Assembly: GCF_014905555.1 (NCBI RefSeq)
Contig: NZ_BNGS01000004.1
Coordinates: 434,001 to 498,000 of the forward strand
Direction of reading: 5' to 3'
From: Streptomyces sp. Y2F8-2
Lineage (GTDB): Bacteria; Actinomycetota; Actinomycetes; Streptomycetales; Streptomycetaceae
DNA length: 64,000 nt
Position numbers and translations under genes: made by a program. The notes under the pieces are model-generated. The model was not told the DNA's origin and searched no databases. It saw nothing but the letters and a program-made list of their open reading frames with translations. Every line of letters begins with the position of its first letter. Positions within the stretch are counted from its first letter, which is position 1. Shown here one piece after another: positions 44,723 through 53,316 of the stretch.

Positions 44723-45296
44723 CGGCCGTCGGGGAACTCGGTGAACGCGTCGTGGGTGTGGTCGACGGTGACCACGGCGTAGCCGTGGCCGGCGAGTTCC
44801 TGGACCATGATGGTGTGATCGCCGCGGTGGCTGCCCGAGCCGTGCGAGTACACGATGACGGGCAGGCGGTGGCCCGTGGGGTGTACGGGCGCGCCCACGT
44901 GCCCGGCGGTGAGCGGGCCGAGGGCGGGGTCAAGGGGGAAGCCGGTGTCCGCCAGGAGCGCCTGCAACGCCCCTCGGCCATCCAGGGGGCGCGCGGCAGG
45001 TCCTCGGCCTTGCGTGCCGGGTACCAGACGCTCGCCATCAACTCGCGGTGACGTCCCGGGCCGGCCACGGGATCCGGACGTGAGGTGTCGACGAGGTGGA
45101 GCGGCACCGTGCCCACCGGGTACGGCCCGGTGGGCAGAGGCAGCGTGAGTTGCGCCGGGCCGGAGGCGGTCGGAGCCGCCCATGCGCGGGATGCGGCGCC
45201 GAGCGGCACGGCAGCCCCGATCCCGGCGATCAGCGCTGCCCCGAGCATGCGACGGCGCGTCGTTGGTTCCGGGCCGGTGGACGCCGTGACGGTCAT
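44723..45296 (-). pseudogene. N-terminal half of split alpha/beta-hydrolase
   Basis: ATG 45296 begins MTVTASTGPEPTTRRRMLGAALIAGIGAAVPLGAA, a Tat-type signal (RRRMLG). It continues ELMASVWYPARKAEDLPRAPWMAEG; near 44970 one base is missing from a G run and the sense moves to the next frame: LQALLADTGFPLDP..., LPVIVYSHGSGSHRGDHTIMVQELAGHGYAVVTVDHTHDAFTEFPDGR. The frame then hits the transposon end. The remaining half, with the nucleophile serine, is at 37660-38248. The intact enzyme would be a secreted PAF-acetylhydrolase/lipase-like protein of about 380 residues. Includes the right CGGCC copy (44723-44727). Confidence 0.85.
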
Positions 45297-45620
45297 GGAT
45301 CCTGCTGAGTCTGGGCTTCTTGGACGGAGCCGGGCTCGCGGCGGGCCCGCGCCGCCGACGCGGCGTGTGGCATCGTCATGGCCCCGGCGTTGGTGCGGCT
45401 GCGGCTGGTTGCGCGTTGCGGCCGACAGGCGGGGCGGGCGACCGCGTACCGGCTTGCTTGCGTTGGTGCGGTCGCAGGGGTGACCGCAGGGGAGTTGCCG
45501 CGCCACCGGCGCGGACAGCGTCGAGAAGACCCGGAAGAAGACCCGCACAAGACGTGGCTGCCAGCAGCCCCGGCAGAAGTTCTGGTCCGGTGCGGGCCTT
45601 CGACCGGGCCCCGGATCCCG
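45297..45620. other. gene-free stretch
   Basis: Between the hydrolase start and the stop of the membrane protein gene, both on the minus strand. I see no coding signal or strong hairpin; it should contain the promoter of the (now broken) hydrolase. Confidence 0.4.
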
Positions 45621-46553
45621 CTATGTCGCGCTCGGCGGGGTTACCTGGGCGCGGCGCCTGCGCGCGTGCAGGAGGGAGACCGCGCCGCTGAGCACAACCA
45701 CGAGCAGAGCGCCCACGCCCGCGGGGGAAAGCGGATACAGCAGCGGCACCGTCATCTGCAGCGCGATGGGAAGCAGGGCCACCGCCAGACCCGCGGCAGG
45801 CAACCGATCCCGCCTGACGAAGAGCAGAGCGACCGCGAAGACCCCAGCCCAGAGCGTATGGGTGATCAGAGGACCCCCCGTCAGGGGGTAGTAGACGCTG
45901 ACGAGCAGTGCCACCCACAGCACGACGGCCAGAGTCGTGGCGCCCGCGATCGCGGCCCGCTGCGGCTGCGATGAGCCGAGCAGGTCCCTGGGCGCGGCGA
46001 GGACGACGGCGCCGGTCAGCAGCGGCACGATCAGGTTCAGCGCAGCTTCCGCGTAGGTGTCGTGGAAGAGGTGGGCGAGCAGGAGCAGGGGAAGGTCGGC
46101 CAGCCGCAGCAGCGTCGCCGGCACGACCAGTGCCCGGGCCGCACTCCAGCGCCCGGTCCAGACAGCCGCGAGCGCCGCCAGCCAGAACAGCGGCATGACT
46201 CCCTGGTTGGCGAGGAGGAGCACCCCCGGGAGCGAGGACGAGGGCAGGCCCCCGATACCTGGGGTGAAGAGCCACAGCAGGTTGGCCACGCTGCCACCCG
46301 TGGTGACGGCGACAGTCAGCGGGGCCGCCTGTGCCAGGACGTGACCGGCCGTCCGGTCGGAGCCCAGGCCGGTGCGCTGCCGCAGACCGTGACCGGCGAC
46401 GTCGAGCGCCTCGCGCAGCCGGCCGAGTGAGCCTGCGTTCTTCGTGGCTTCGGCGTAGATCGCGGTCAGCTCGGCCTCGTGCTCGGCGCGGTAGGCGGCC
46501 GGGTGGAAACGCAGTGCCCAGCAGAGAGCGCGCGACGGGTGCCGGTCCGTCAT
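45621..46553 (-). CDS. polytopic membrane protein, partner of PadR
   Basis: 310 residues. The soluble N-terminus ALRFHPAAYRAEHEAELTAIYAEATKNAGSLGRLREALDVAGHGLRQRTGL resembles the short helical segment seen in PadR-associated permease-like proteins. About seven to eight hydrophobic helices follow (~75-300), ending in a basic tail. ATG 46553 overlaps the PadR stop (ATGA), so the two are translationally coupled. Function unknown; PadR control suggests envelope stress or export. Confidence 0.8.
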   Translation of the reverse strand: MTDRHPSRALCWALRFHPAAYRAEHEAELTAIYAEATKNAGSLGRLREALDVAGHGLRQRTGLGSDRTAGHVLAQAAPLTVAVTTGGSVANLLWLFTPGIGGLPSSSLPGVLLLANQGVMPLFWLAALAAVWTGRWSAARALVVPATLLRLADLPLLLLAHLFHDTYAEAALNLIVPLLTGAVVLAAPRDLLGSSQPQRAAIAGATTLAVVLWVALLVSVYYPLTGGPLITHTLWAGVFAVALLFVRRDRLPAAGLAVALLPIALQMTVPLLYPLSPAGVGALLVVVLSGAVSLLHARRRRAQVTPPSAT

Positions 46554-46906
46554 GCCAGGGCTCCCTTCGGGCGGATGGCAGGGGCTCGGCGGGCGGCCAT
46601 CCGGCGCTCTGCCTCGGCGACGACGGCGCGCAGTCGCTCCGTCTCGGCGGCCAGCACGCAGCGGCCGGGCTCCGCCAGGGCGTAGACCTTGCGGGCCCGG
46701 CCGTCGACGACCTCCTCGCGCTCGACCCGGATCAGGCCCTGCTGGAGCAGCCGGTCCAGCGCGCCGTAGAGGGTGCCCGTGCGCATCCGCACGCGGCCCT
46801 GGGAGATCGCGTCGATCTCCTGGATCAGTCCGTAACCGTGCCTGGGCTCGTCGGCCAGGGCGGTGAGCAGGAGCAGCGTGGGCTCTTGAAGCGGTCGGTC
46901 ACTCAT
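46550..46906 (-). CDS. PadR family transcriptional regulator
   Basis: 118 residues: LQEPTLLLLTALADEPRHGYGLIQEIDAISQGRVRMRTGTLYGALDRLLQQGLIRVEREEVVDGRARKVYALAEPGR is the PadR winged helix, with a short C-terminal dimer helix. ATG 46906 is chosen (MSDRPLQEP). A -10-like TATATA lies seven bases upstream and there is no Shine-Dalgarno sequence, suggesting a leaderless mRNA. It overlaps the membrane protein gene. Confidence 0.92.
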   Translation of the reverse strand: MSDRPLQEPTLLLLTALADEPRHGYGLIQEIDAISQGRVRMRTGTLYGALDRLLQQGLIRVEREEVVDGRARKVYALAEPGRCVLAAETERLRAVVAEAERRMAARRAPAIRPKGALA

Positions 46907-46928
46907 GTCGCCTATATATATCGGCGAC
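46907..46928. promoter_or_regulatory. PadR operator overlapping a leaderless promoter
   Basis: A 22-bp palindrome, arms GTCGCC and GGCGAC around a TATATATA core, directly abuts the PadR start codon. On the minus strand the core supplies TATATA about seven bases before ATG, so repressor binding would cover the -10 and the transcription start. Confidence 0.6.
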
Positions 46929-46992
46929 CGGCATATGTTGTCGAGTGGCACATCGTGGTTTTGCAGCTCGAAAGCCCGAGCTGCTGTCTGGG

Positions 46993-47076
46993 GGGTGGTG
47001 GGGGATCGACTGGGTCATCATCGGCGGCGAGAGCGCCTCCGCTCACCGGCCGGTGGGATGGACTCGGCCGGGGTTC
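46993..47076 (+). pseudogene. fragment resembling phage Gp37/Gp68 (DUF5131) protein
   Basis: The plus-strand frame contains GIDWVIIGGESASAHRPV followed by GWTRPGF, close to the conserved block of DUF5131/Gp37-like proteins (usually IDWVIVGGESG..ARP). Only about 28 residues are recognisable; both sides are unrelated. It would be a relic of a larger gene removed by deletion, or chance. Confidence 0.35.
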
Positions 47077-47146
47077 GCGACATTCGCTCACGGAGAGGGC
47101 GCGCAGATCACACGCCCTCGAGGCCCTTCCCCGTCGCTGAGTGTCA

Positions 47147-48070
47147 TCAGCCGGTGGTGAGGTGAGTGGTGAAGAAGTCGGTGAGCTTGTCGACGGCGGG
47201 GTCGACGTACTGCTTCTTGTCGTAGAGGTCGACGTGGCTGGCGCCCTTGATCCAGTGGATCTCCTTGGGGCCGGTGGCACGCCGGTGGGCCTCGACGGCC
47301 ATCCAGGCGGTGACGGCGCGTTCGCCGATGATCTGCAGGATCGGGCGGGGGCCGATCAGCGGGACGGAGAAGAAGGCGTCGTGCATGGCCATCCTGTCGA
47401 CGCTCTCCCAGGCGAGGGTCTTCGCGGAGCGCTCGTGCCGGCCGCGCGGGGTGCAGTAGTACTCGAAGCCTTCGGCGCCGTGCTCGCCGCCCAGCGCGCG
47501 GGCCTGCTCGGCGGTTTCCGGGAACATGGTCAGCGCGCCGGGGTCCTCGCCGCGTGCGGCGGCGCTGCGGGCCGCCGCGGCGCCGTCCAGCAGGGTCTGG
47601 AAGACGGCCGGGTCCTGGGTGCCGTCGGCGCCGAGGCGGAACTGGCGGGCGGGCTCGGCGGTGGACACGGTGGCCACGGCCTTGACGCGGTGGTCACCGC
47701 CGGTGGCGGCCAGCGAATAGCTGCCGGAGGCGCAGATGCCCAGCAGGCCGATCCGGTCGGCGTCGACCTCGTCGAGGGTGGTGAGGTAGGAGACGGCGGC
47801 CTTGAAGTCCTCCACCCGCTGTGCGGGGTCCTCGAGGCCTCGCGGCAGACCGCCGGACTCGCCCTGGTAGGCGGCGTCGAAGGCGAGGGCGACGAAACCG
47901 CGCTCGGCCATCCGCTGTGCGTACGTGCCGGAGGTCTGTTCCTTCACGCTGGTGCCGGGGTGACCGACCACGAGTGCCGGCCGCGGACCCGACGCCGGCC
48001 TGTCGGGGGTGTAGAGGTGTCCGGCGAGCGGGATGCCGGCACTGTCGAAGCTGACGGTGGTCCTGGCCAT
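47147..48070 (-). CDS. alpha/beta hydrolase (dienelactone hydrolase/YcjY-like)
   Basis: 307 residues. VSFDSAGIPLAGHLYTPD..., PALVVGHPGTSVKEQTSGTYAQRMAERGFVALAFDAAYQGES (oxyanion region), nucleophile in GICASGSYSLAA, and late GASHVDLYD giving the catalytic histidine. Family members are serine esterases acting on small substrates. ATG 48070. It is divergent from the XRE regulator 195 bases away, a frequent actinomycete arrangement in which the regulator controls the hydrolase. Confidence 0.88.
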   Translation of the reverse strand: MARTTVSFDSAGIPLAGHLYTPDRPASGPRPALVVGHPGTSVKEQTSGTYAQRMAERGFVALAFDAAYQGESGGLPRGLEDPAQRVEDFKAAVSYLTTLDEVDADRIGLLGICASGSYSLAATGGDHRVKAVATVSTAEPARQFRLGADGTQDPAVFQTLLDGAAAARSAAARGEDPGALTMFPETAEQARALGGEHGAEGFEYYCTPRGRHERSAKTLAWESVDRMAMHDAFFSVPLIGPRPILQIIGERAVTAWMAVEAHRRATGPKEIHWIKGASHVDLYDKKQYVDPAVDKLTDFFTTHLTTG

Positions 48071-48265
48071 GAGGCAATCTCCTTGAGACGGTGATGACGT
48101 GTCGTGGGGCACCCGCGCAGCGGGCCCGGGGCCCACACCCTGCCGGGCACACACCCACGTTCCGTCAGCCTCCACACGAGCGGGAGAGCCAGGTTTCTGC
48201 CTGGGAAAGAACTTGCCCCCTCACACATGTGCCGTGGTGGTCGCGGAGCACGGACACTTGGGAGC

Positions 48266-49144
48266 ATGACTTCAGACTCCGACTCCCGGGCGCTGGGAGC
48301 CTTCCTCAAGGCCCGCCGGGCCCAGCTCACACCGCGGGAGTGCGGCCTCACCGAGACGGACTCCGCCCGCAAAGTCGCCGGACTGCGCCGCGAGGAGGTC
48401 GCCCGGCTCGCCGCCATCAGCGTGGACTACTACACACGACTGGAACAGGGCCGCGTCCGGGCATCCGTACCCGTGCTCACCACCCTGGCCCGTGCCCTGC
48501 GCCTCGACGACGACCAGCAGAGCTATCTGTACGAACTCGCCGGCCGAAGCGACGCCCGCCCACGCCGCCGCCGGCCCGCCCAACGCCTGCGTCCCGCCAT
48601 GCGACGTCTGCTCGACCAGCTCACCGAAACCCCCGCGCTCGTCCTTGGCAAACGCCTGGACGTCCTGGCCTGGAACCCGGCCGCCGTAGCCCTCTACACC
48701 GACTTCGCCGCCGTCCCGGCCCACCGGCGCAACTACATGCGACTGCTGTTCACGAACCCGGTGGTCCGGCAGATGCACCAGGACTGGGCCCACGACGCCC
48801 GGGAAGCCGTCGCCGCGCTGCGCATGGAGGCCGCGGCCGACGCCGATGATCCCGACCTCGCCCAGTTGGTCGGCGAACTGTCCCTCCAGGACCCCGACTT
48901 CCGCACCTGGTGGGCCGAACACCGCGTCAACAGCGCCAGTTACGGCACCAAGCACTACCGCCACCACCTGGTGGGCGAACTCACCCTCGACTGCGACACC
49001 TGGACCAGTCCCGACGGCTCAGGACAGCGGCTGATGATTTTGACCGCCGAACCCGGCAGCCCCTCCCACGACGCCCTGCGCATCCTCACCTCATGGACCA
49101 CCCGGCAACCGAGCACCGACCGGACGGAAGACCTGACGCGATGA
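48266..49144 (+). CDS. XRE family regulator with MmyB-like ligand domain
   Basis: 292 residues. N-terminal helix-turn-helix (LGAFLKARRAQLTP..., RREEVARLAAISVDYYTRLEQGRVRASVPVLTTLARALRLDDDQQSYLYELAG), then an MmyB-like sensor domain (LGKRLDVLAWNPAAVALYTDF, PDFRTWWAEHRV, KHYRHHLVGELTLDCDTW, DGSGQRLMILTAEPGS). Such regulators bind fatty-acid-like or other small ligands. ATG 48266 gives the usual start. It is divergent from the hydrolase and overlaps the DUF2255-like gene by ATGA (49141-49144). Confidence 0.9.
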   Translation: MTSDSDSRALGAFLKARRAQLTPRECGLTETDSARKVAGLRREEVARLAAISVDYYTRLEQGRVRASVPVLTTLARALRLDDDQQSYLYELAGRSDARPRRRRPAQRLRPAMRRLLDQLTETPALVLGKRLDVLAWNPAAVALYTDFAAVPAHRRNYMRLLFTNPVVRQMHQDWAHDAREAVAALRMEAAADADDPDLAQLVGELSLQDPDFRTWWAEHRVNSASYGTKHYRHHLVGELTLDCDTWTSPDGSGQRLMILTAEPGSPSHDALRILTSWTTRQPSTDRTEDLTR

Positions 49145-49533
49145 CGAACTGGACACCCGAAGATCTCGCCCTTCTCACCGGGTCCGAGTCCCTCGTCCTG
49201 ACCGTCGGGGACGACGCTCGCCCCGGCGTGGAGATCGGTATGGTCCTGGTCCGCGGCGAGCTGTACGTCCGCGCCTACCGAGGGGTCCGGTCCCGCTGGT
49301 ACCAGGCGGCGCAGAAGCACAGCCACGGACAGATCCGGGTGGGGGCCGTCACCCGCGACGTCCTCCTGGAAACCGGGGACACCGGGCCCGCCCACGAGAT
49401 GGACGCCGCCTACCGGAGCAAGTACGGACAGGCGGCCGGCGCCCTCGTCGCGAGCCCCGCGGCACAGGCCGCGACGATACGGATCGACCCGACGCCCTCT
49501 GCCCGGCGAGACTGCTCGCCCAGCCGCCGGTAG
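49141..49533 (+). CDS. DUF2255-like protein
   Basis: 130 residues: MTNWTPEDLALLTGSESLVLTVGDDARPGVEIGMVLVRGELYVRAYRGVRSRWYQAAQKHSHGQIRVGAVTRDVLLE. This pattern (VRGELYVRSYRGxxxxWYQAA) is that of DUF2255 / split-barrel flavin-like proteins; function unknown. ATG 49141 overlaps the XRE stop, so it is coupled. The last ~25 residues (ASPAAQAATIRIDPTPSARR...) look non-conserved. Confidence 0.78.
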   Translation: MTNWTPEDLALLTGSESLVLTVGDDARPGVEIGMVLVRGELYVRAYRGVRSRWYQAAQKHSHGQIRVGAVTRDVLLETGDTGPAHEMDAAYRSKYGQAAGALVASPAAQAATIRIDPTPSARRDCSPSRR

Positions 49534-49920
49534 TCGCGCGGAGCGGAAGCGGATCTCGGCGAACTCCGGGTGCGTTGGGATCAGGGCCCTCCGCGGCGTG
49601 AAGACGTCTCACGGAGCCGGGCGTCAAGGTGCCTCCGCAAGAAGGGGAAGTCGAGGATGACATCAGCGTCCGGGTGCCGAGGGAAAGCCATGTCGCCAAC
49701 CGGGTCCTCCCCGCGTCTCGGCGGGAGGACCCGGCCGAAGGTCACGCACGCCGACCCGGTCGTCCCCGTTGTGCCGGCTGAGCCAACAGAGGGAACCATG
49801 CGGCTCCCTGACGCGAGCCACGGCCGGAACATATCGGCTCTGGACAGACTCGGTGTGCTGCCCGCCCGTCGCGGGGCTCCGCCCGCGCACGCACTCCTCC
49901 CTCCCCTGGAGGCGCCCCTC
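49534..49920. other. gene-free stretch with one strong hairpin
   Basis: No gene seen. The only clear structure is the hairpin at 49700-49734; the ferritin-like gene's ribosome-binding site is at the right edge. Confidence 0.45.
49700..49734. terminator. strong hairpin upstream of the ferritin-like gene
   Basis: CCGGGTCCTCCC and GGGAGGACCCGG form a perfect 12-bp stem with an 11-base loop. It could end the XRE-DUF2255 transcript or act as a leader structure for the ferritin-like gene. Confidence 0.5.
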
Positions 49921-51120
49921 ATGCCCTTCAATCCGCTCGAGCAGCGGGGCATCCCGCTGGACCGTCAGCTGCGCGACTGGCGTGAGCTGAACGTGCAGCC
50001 GATCGACCCCGACCACTGCGACCCGTACACCCGGTGCCGGATCATCACCATGAACGGCATCGAGGTCGAGGCCATCTTCTTCAGCCACCAGCTGGCCCGC
50101 AACACGATCGACCCCGAGGTGAAGCGGCAGCTCGCGCGCACCCGCTATATCGAGGCTCAGCAGCAGAAGGCCGTGAACTGGCTGCTGCCCGGTGTGTCGT
50201 CGGTGCTGGAGACGACAATCGCCTATGAGCAGGTGGCGGTGGATCTGACGGCGTGGGTGGCGCGGATGGAGCCGGACCCGTACCTGAAGCAGGCGTACCA
50301 GTTCGGTGTGCTGGAGGACTTCGACCATCTGTACCGGTACGCGAACCTGTACGAGATGATCGAGCACCGCAAGGCGGAGTCGATCGTCGACAACCTGACC
50401 GAGGTCATGCCGGGCCGCCCCACCAAGTTCCACCACCGCGACCCGGTCGACAACGTGCGCGATGCCTATGACAAGGACACCACCGACCCGCTGTCGAAAC
50501 TGCACGCTCTGACGATCATGTCGGCGGAGCAACAGACGATGAATTTCTACATGAACACCGGCCCCACCTACATGGAGCCGATCGCCCGGCAGCTCTACCA
50601 GGAGATCGGGATGATCGAGGAGGAACACGTCACGCATTACGAGTCCCTCGTCGACCCGGGTGAGACGTGGTGGGAGCAGTTGGTCAACCACGAGTACAAC
50701 GAGTGCTACCTGTATTACTCCTTCATGGAGCAGGAGAGCGATCCCAAGGTCAAGGCGATCTGGGAGCTGCACCTCAACATGGAGCTGGAGCACCTGCACG
50801 CCGCCTGCGACCTGATGCGCCGACACGACGGCCGCGAGCCGCAGGAGGTACTGGCGTCCGAACTGCCGAACGTGCTCACCTTCGAGCCGAACAAGCAGTA
50901 CCTGCGCGAGCTGCTGGACACGCAGATGGACCTGACCACGCTGGGCGCGGGCTACGTGCGCGAGGCCCACGAGCGGTTCGAACGGATGCAGGAACAGATC
51001 CATGGCGGCGAGGAGCCCCCGAGCGAGCGGGTCATGGCGGAGCACGACGAGATGTTCGGCCGCGAGTACCGCGTGCAGTCCGAGGGCGAGCATCCCGACC
51101 CCGCCCTGCGTGAGAAGTGA
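49921..51120 (+). CDS. ferritin-like di-iron family protein of unknown role
   Basis: 399 residues. MPFNPLEQRGIPLDRQLRDWRELNVQPID is a familiar Streptomyces start; GGAGG eight bases before ATG 49921 supports it over the frame that extends upstream. The protein is helical, with repeated E/H pairs in the ferritin-like pattern: HQLARNTIDPEVK, SAEQQTMNFYMNTGP, EIGMIEEEHVTHYESLV, NHEYNECYLYYSFMEQE, LHLNMELEHLHAACDLM. A di-iron site is therefore likely; redox or iron-storage roles are possible but not shown. It is followed 11 bases later by a hemerythrin gene. Confidence 0.78.
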   Translation: MPFNPLEQRGIPLDRQLRDWRELNVQPIDPDHCDPYTRCRIITMNGIEVEAIFFSHQLARNTIDPEVKRQLARTRYIEAQQQKAVNWLLPGVSSVLETTIAYEQVAVDLTAWVARMEPDPYLKQAYQFGVLEDFDHLYRYANLYEMIEHRKAESIVDNLTEVMPGRPTKFHHRDPVDNVRDAYDKDTTDPLSKLHALTIMSAEQQTMNFYMNTGPTYMEPIARQLYQEIGMIEEEHVTHYESLVDPGETWWEQLVNHEYNECYLYYSFMEQESDPKVKAIWELHLNMELEHLHAACDLMRRHDGREPQEVLASELPNVLTFEPNKQYLRELLDTQMDLTTLGAGYVREAHERFERMQEQIHGGEEPPSERVMAEHDEMFGREYRVQSEGEHPDPALREK

Positions 51121-51131
51121 GGCTGCCCCAC

Positions 51132-51722
51132 ATGTCCGACCTCCCCACTCCGCAGGCCGGCGACGACCAGGCCAAGGATGCCGACGTCATCGCCCTGTTC
51201 CTGCGCCAGCACGGCGACATCCGCAACCTCTTCGACGAGGTCGAACAGAGTGCAGGCGAGGAACGCCGCGACGCCTTCCGGCGCCTGGTGCGACTGCTCG
51301 CCGTGCACGAGACCGCTGAGGAGGAGGTCATCCATCCCTTCGCCCGGCGGGCTCTGTCCGGCGGCGACCAGGTCGTGGACGAACGCCTCGCCGAGGAACG
51401 AGCCGCCAAGCAGACCCTCGCGGACCTCGACACCATGGACACCGACGACCCGGAGTTCCTGCCCCGGCTGAGGGCACTGCGCGCGGACGTGCAGGAGCAC
51501 GCCCGCGCCGAGGAACGCTACGAGTTCACCCACATGCGCCGCACCGCCGACGCCACCACCCTCGCTGCCATGGCCAACGTCATCAAGGTCGCCGAGGCCG
51601 TGGCTCCGACCCGGCCGCATCCAGGAGCCGAGTCCGCCGTGGCCAATGTGGCCCTCGGACCGGTCGCGGCTCTCATGGACCGCACCAAAGACGCAGTGCG
51701 CAAAGCCATGGGCAAGGACTGA
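51132..51722 (+). CDS. hemerythrin HHE-domain protein
   Basis: 196 residues. HHE motifs: ALFLRQHGDIRNLFDEVE, LLAVHETAEEEVIHPFARRA, AEERAAKQTLADLDTMD and HARAEERYEFTHMRR, spacing His and Glu ligands for a di-iron site that binds O2, NO or senses iron. ATG 51132 has GAGG about eight bases upstream; a GTG at 51117 overlaps the previous stop. It forms an operon with the ferritin-like gene. A second hemerythrin is at 59624-60289. Confidence 0.9.
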   Translation: MSDLPTPQAGDDQAKDADVIALFLRQHGDIRNLFDEVEQSAGEERRDAFRRLVRLLAVHETAEEEVIHPFARRALSGGDQVVDERLAEERAAKQTLADLDTMDTDDPEFLPRLRALRADVQEHARAEERYEFTHMRRTADATTLAAMANVIKVAEAVAPTRPHPGAESAVANVALGPVAALMDRTKDAVRKAMGKD

Positions 51723-51732
51723 GACCCCCTAC

Positions 51733-52011
51733 CTATGTGGATTCCTCGGAGTCGCCGCCCTGTTCGGTGTCTGCCTCGGCGCGCCGCTCGGCGCCCGTCT
51801 CCAGGTAGCCGGGGTCGTCGGCGGCGATGCGTCCCACGAAGAGTTCGTCGGGTGCGGTTCCTGTCGTGCTGTTCTGGTCCGCTGCCTCCTCCTGCGGCCT
51901 GCCGCCCGTGTCCTCTCGCCTGCCTGAATGGACCTCTGCCGTACCGGCAGGCGCGGAGGGCCCGGTCGAGATGCCCCCAAGGTGTTCGCGGACCCACGAC
52001 CACATGGACAT
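51733..52011 (-). CDS. small acidic protein of unknown function
   Basis: 92 residues, MSMWSWVREHLGGIST at the N-terminus, then hydrophilic, Ala/Glu/Asp/Gly-rich (LFVGRIAADDPGYLETGAERRAE) to the end. It is likely to be disordered apart from the amphipathic start. GGAGG four to five bases before ATG 52011 is strong support for translation. It converges on the hemerythrin gene (10-base gap) and lies downstream of the GCS2-type ligase gene in the same direction. Confidence 0.6.
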   Translation of the reverse strand: MSMWSWVREHLGGISTGPSAPAGTAEVHSGRREDTGGRPQEEAADQNSTTGTAPDELFVGRIAADDPGYLETGAERRAEADTEQGGDSEEST

Positions 52012-52116
52012 CGTGCCTCCCGATCAGGTACCCAGCTGGAGGAACGCGACGGGACCGGCATGCCGCGCTGGTGGGGACTGCCGTGGTCCCGGGCTCGGGG
52101 CTGGTGCTTTCGGTGT

Positions 52117-53316
52117 TCATCGGTCCGCCGCCCATGCCTCCGGGGACCGGGCTGGGGCGGCCGGTGCCGTATGCCGGGGCCGGTGCGGGCGCCGTGGGCC
52201 GACCGCACCGCGGGTCTCTGCGACCATGAGGTCGATGCTGGCGAGCAGGTCCTCGGCCTCGGCCGCCCGCCGCAGCCGGTGCGCGGCGCTGCCGGTGGCC
52301 AGGATCTCCGCCAGGAGTTCCTGCACGACTGCCCAGTCACCGGACGCTTCCAGCGCCGGGCGCAACCGGACCAGCATGCGCTGGAGGGCCGTGTGGGCCG
52401 GGACGGCGCGGCGGGTCACCGGGTCGACCAGGGTTCCCTCGAGGCCGGAGCGGGCGGCCCGCCAGCTTGCGGCGCGCAGCCACTCGTGGTGGCCGTCGCA
52501 GGCCCGGCCGCCCTCGCGGGCCGACCGGTCGCAGGCATCCTGAACCAGCGCCCTGAAGATCCCGCTGATCAGCACGACCGTGTCCACACGGGGGCAGGCG
52601 TCGCAGATCCGCAGCTCCAGCGTCTGCTGGTGTGCGGAGGGGCGAACGTCGTAGTAGACCATTCCGGCATCGCTGATGACCCCCGAGCGGATCAGGTCCG
52701 CGATCGAGGCGTCGTACGCGGCGGCGTCCGGATAGCAGCCGGCCGGGCCTGCGGTGGGCCAGCGCTGCCACAGCATGGTCCGCCAGCTCGCGTAACCGGT
52801 GTCCGTGCCGAGCCAGAACGGTGAGCTGGCCGAGAGCGCGAGCAACGGTGGCAGCCACGGCGAGACCAGGCACATGGCGCGTACGGCGGTGTCCCGGTCC
52901 GGTACGTCGACGTGCACCTGCGCGCTGCAGATGAGCTGCTCGTCGGCGACTCTGCGGTACTCCTGCGCCATGCGCCGGTAACGGGGGTCGGCGGTGACGT
53001 CTCCCGAGGTGATCCGGGCCAGGGGGACCGTACCGGCGGCCACCACCGCGAGGCCCAAAGAGGAGGCCGCCGCGTCCAGGCGGCGCCGGGCTCCGGTCAG
53101 GTCCTTGTACAGGTCGTCCAGCGTGCGGTGCACCCGGCTGTTGCTCTCCACCATCGATCGATGGAGTTCGGTGGTGAAGCCCGGCCGGCCCAGCCGCTCG
53201 AGTATGTCCCGGGCGTGCGGCACCAGTCGGCCGCTCTCCACGTTGACCACGTGGAATTCTTCCTCTGCCCCGATGCGCAATGCCACGGCTCTTCCCTTGC
53301 CCTGAGGCTTGTCCAT
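52117..53316 (-). CDS. carboxylate-amine ligase (GCS2/YbdK family)
   Basis: 399 residues. LRIGAEEEFHVVNVESGRLVPHA (Glu-rich nucleotide/metal site), ELHRSMVESNS, AAGTVPLARI, CSAQVHVDVPDRDTAVRAMCLVSPWLPPLLALSASSPFWLGTDTGYASWR, and QTLELRICDACPRVDTVVLISGIFRALV are GCS2 hallmarks. The family joins glutamate to an amine or to cysteine with ATP; substrate unproven here. ATG 53316 (MDKPQGKGRAVAL) was chosen. The C-terminal 30 residues are Pro/Arg-rich and non-conserved. No neighbour explains it. Confidence 0.88.
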   Translation of the reverse strand: MDKPQGKGRAVALRIGAEEEFHVVNVESGRLVPHARDILERLGRPGFTTELHRSMVESNSRVHRTLDDLYKDLTGARRRLDAAASSLGLAVVAAGTVPLARITSGDVTADPRYRRMAQEYRRVADEQLICSAQVHVDVPDRDTAVRAMCLVSPWLPPLLALSASSPFWLGTDTGYASWRTMLWQRWPTAGPAGCYPDAAAYDASIADLIRSGVISDAGMVYYDVRPSAHQQTLELRICDACPRVDTVVLISGIFRALVQDACDRSAREGGRACDGHHEWLRAASWRAARSGLEGTLVDPVTRRAVPAHTALQRMLVRLRPALEASGDWAVVQELLAEILATGSAAHRLRRAAEAEDLLASIDLMVAETRGAVGPRRPHRPRHTAPAAPARSPEAWAADR

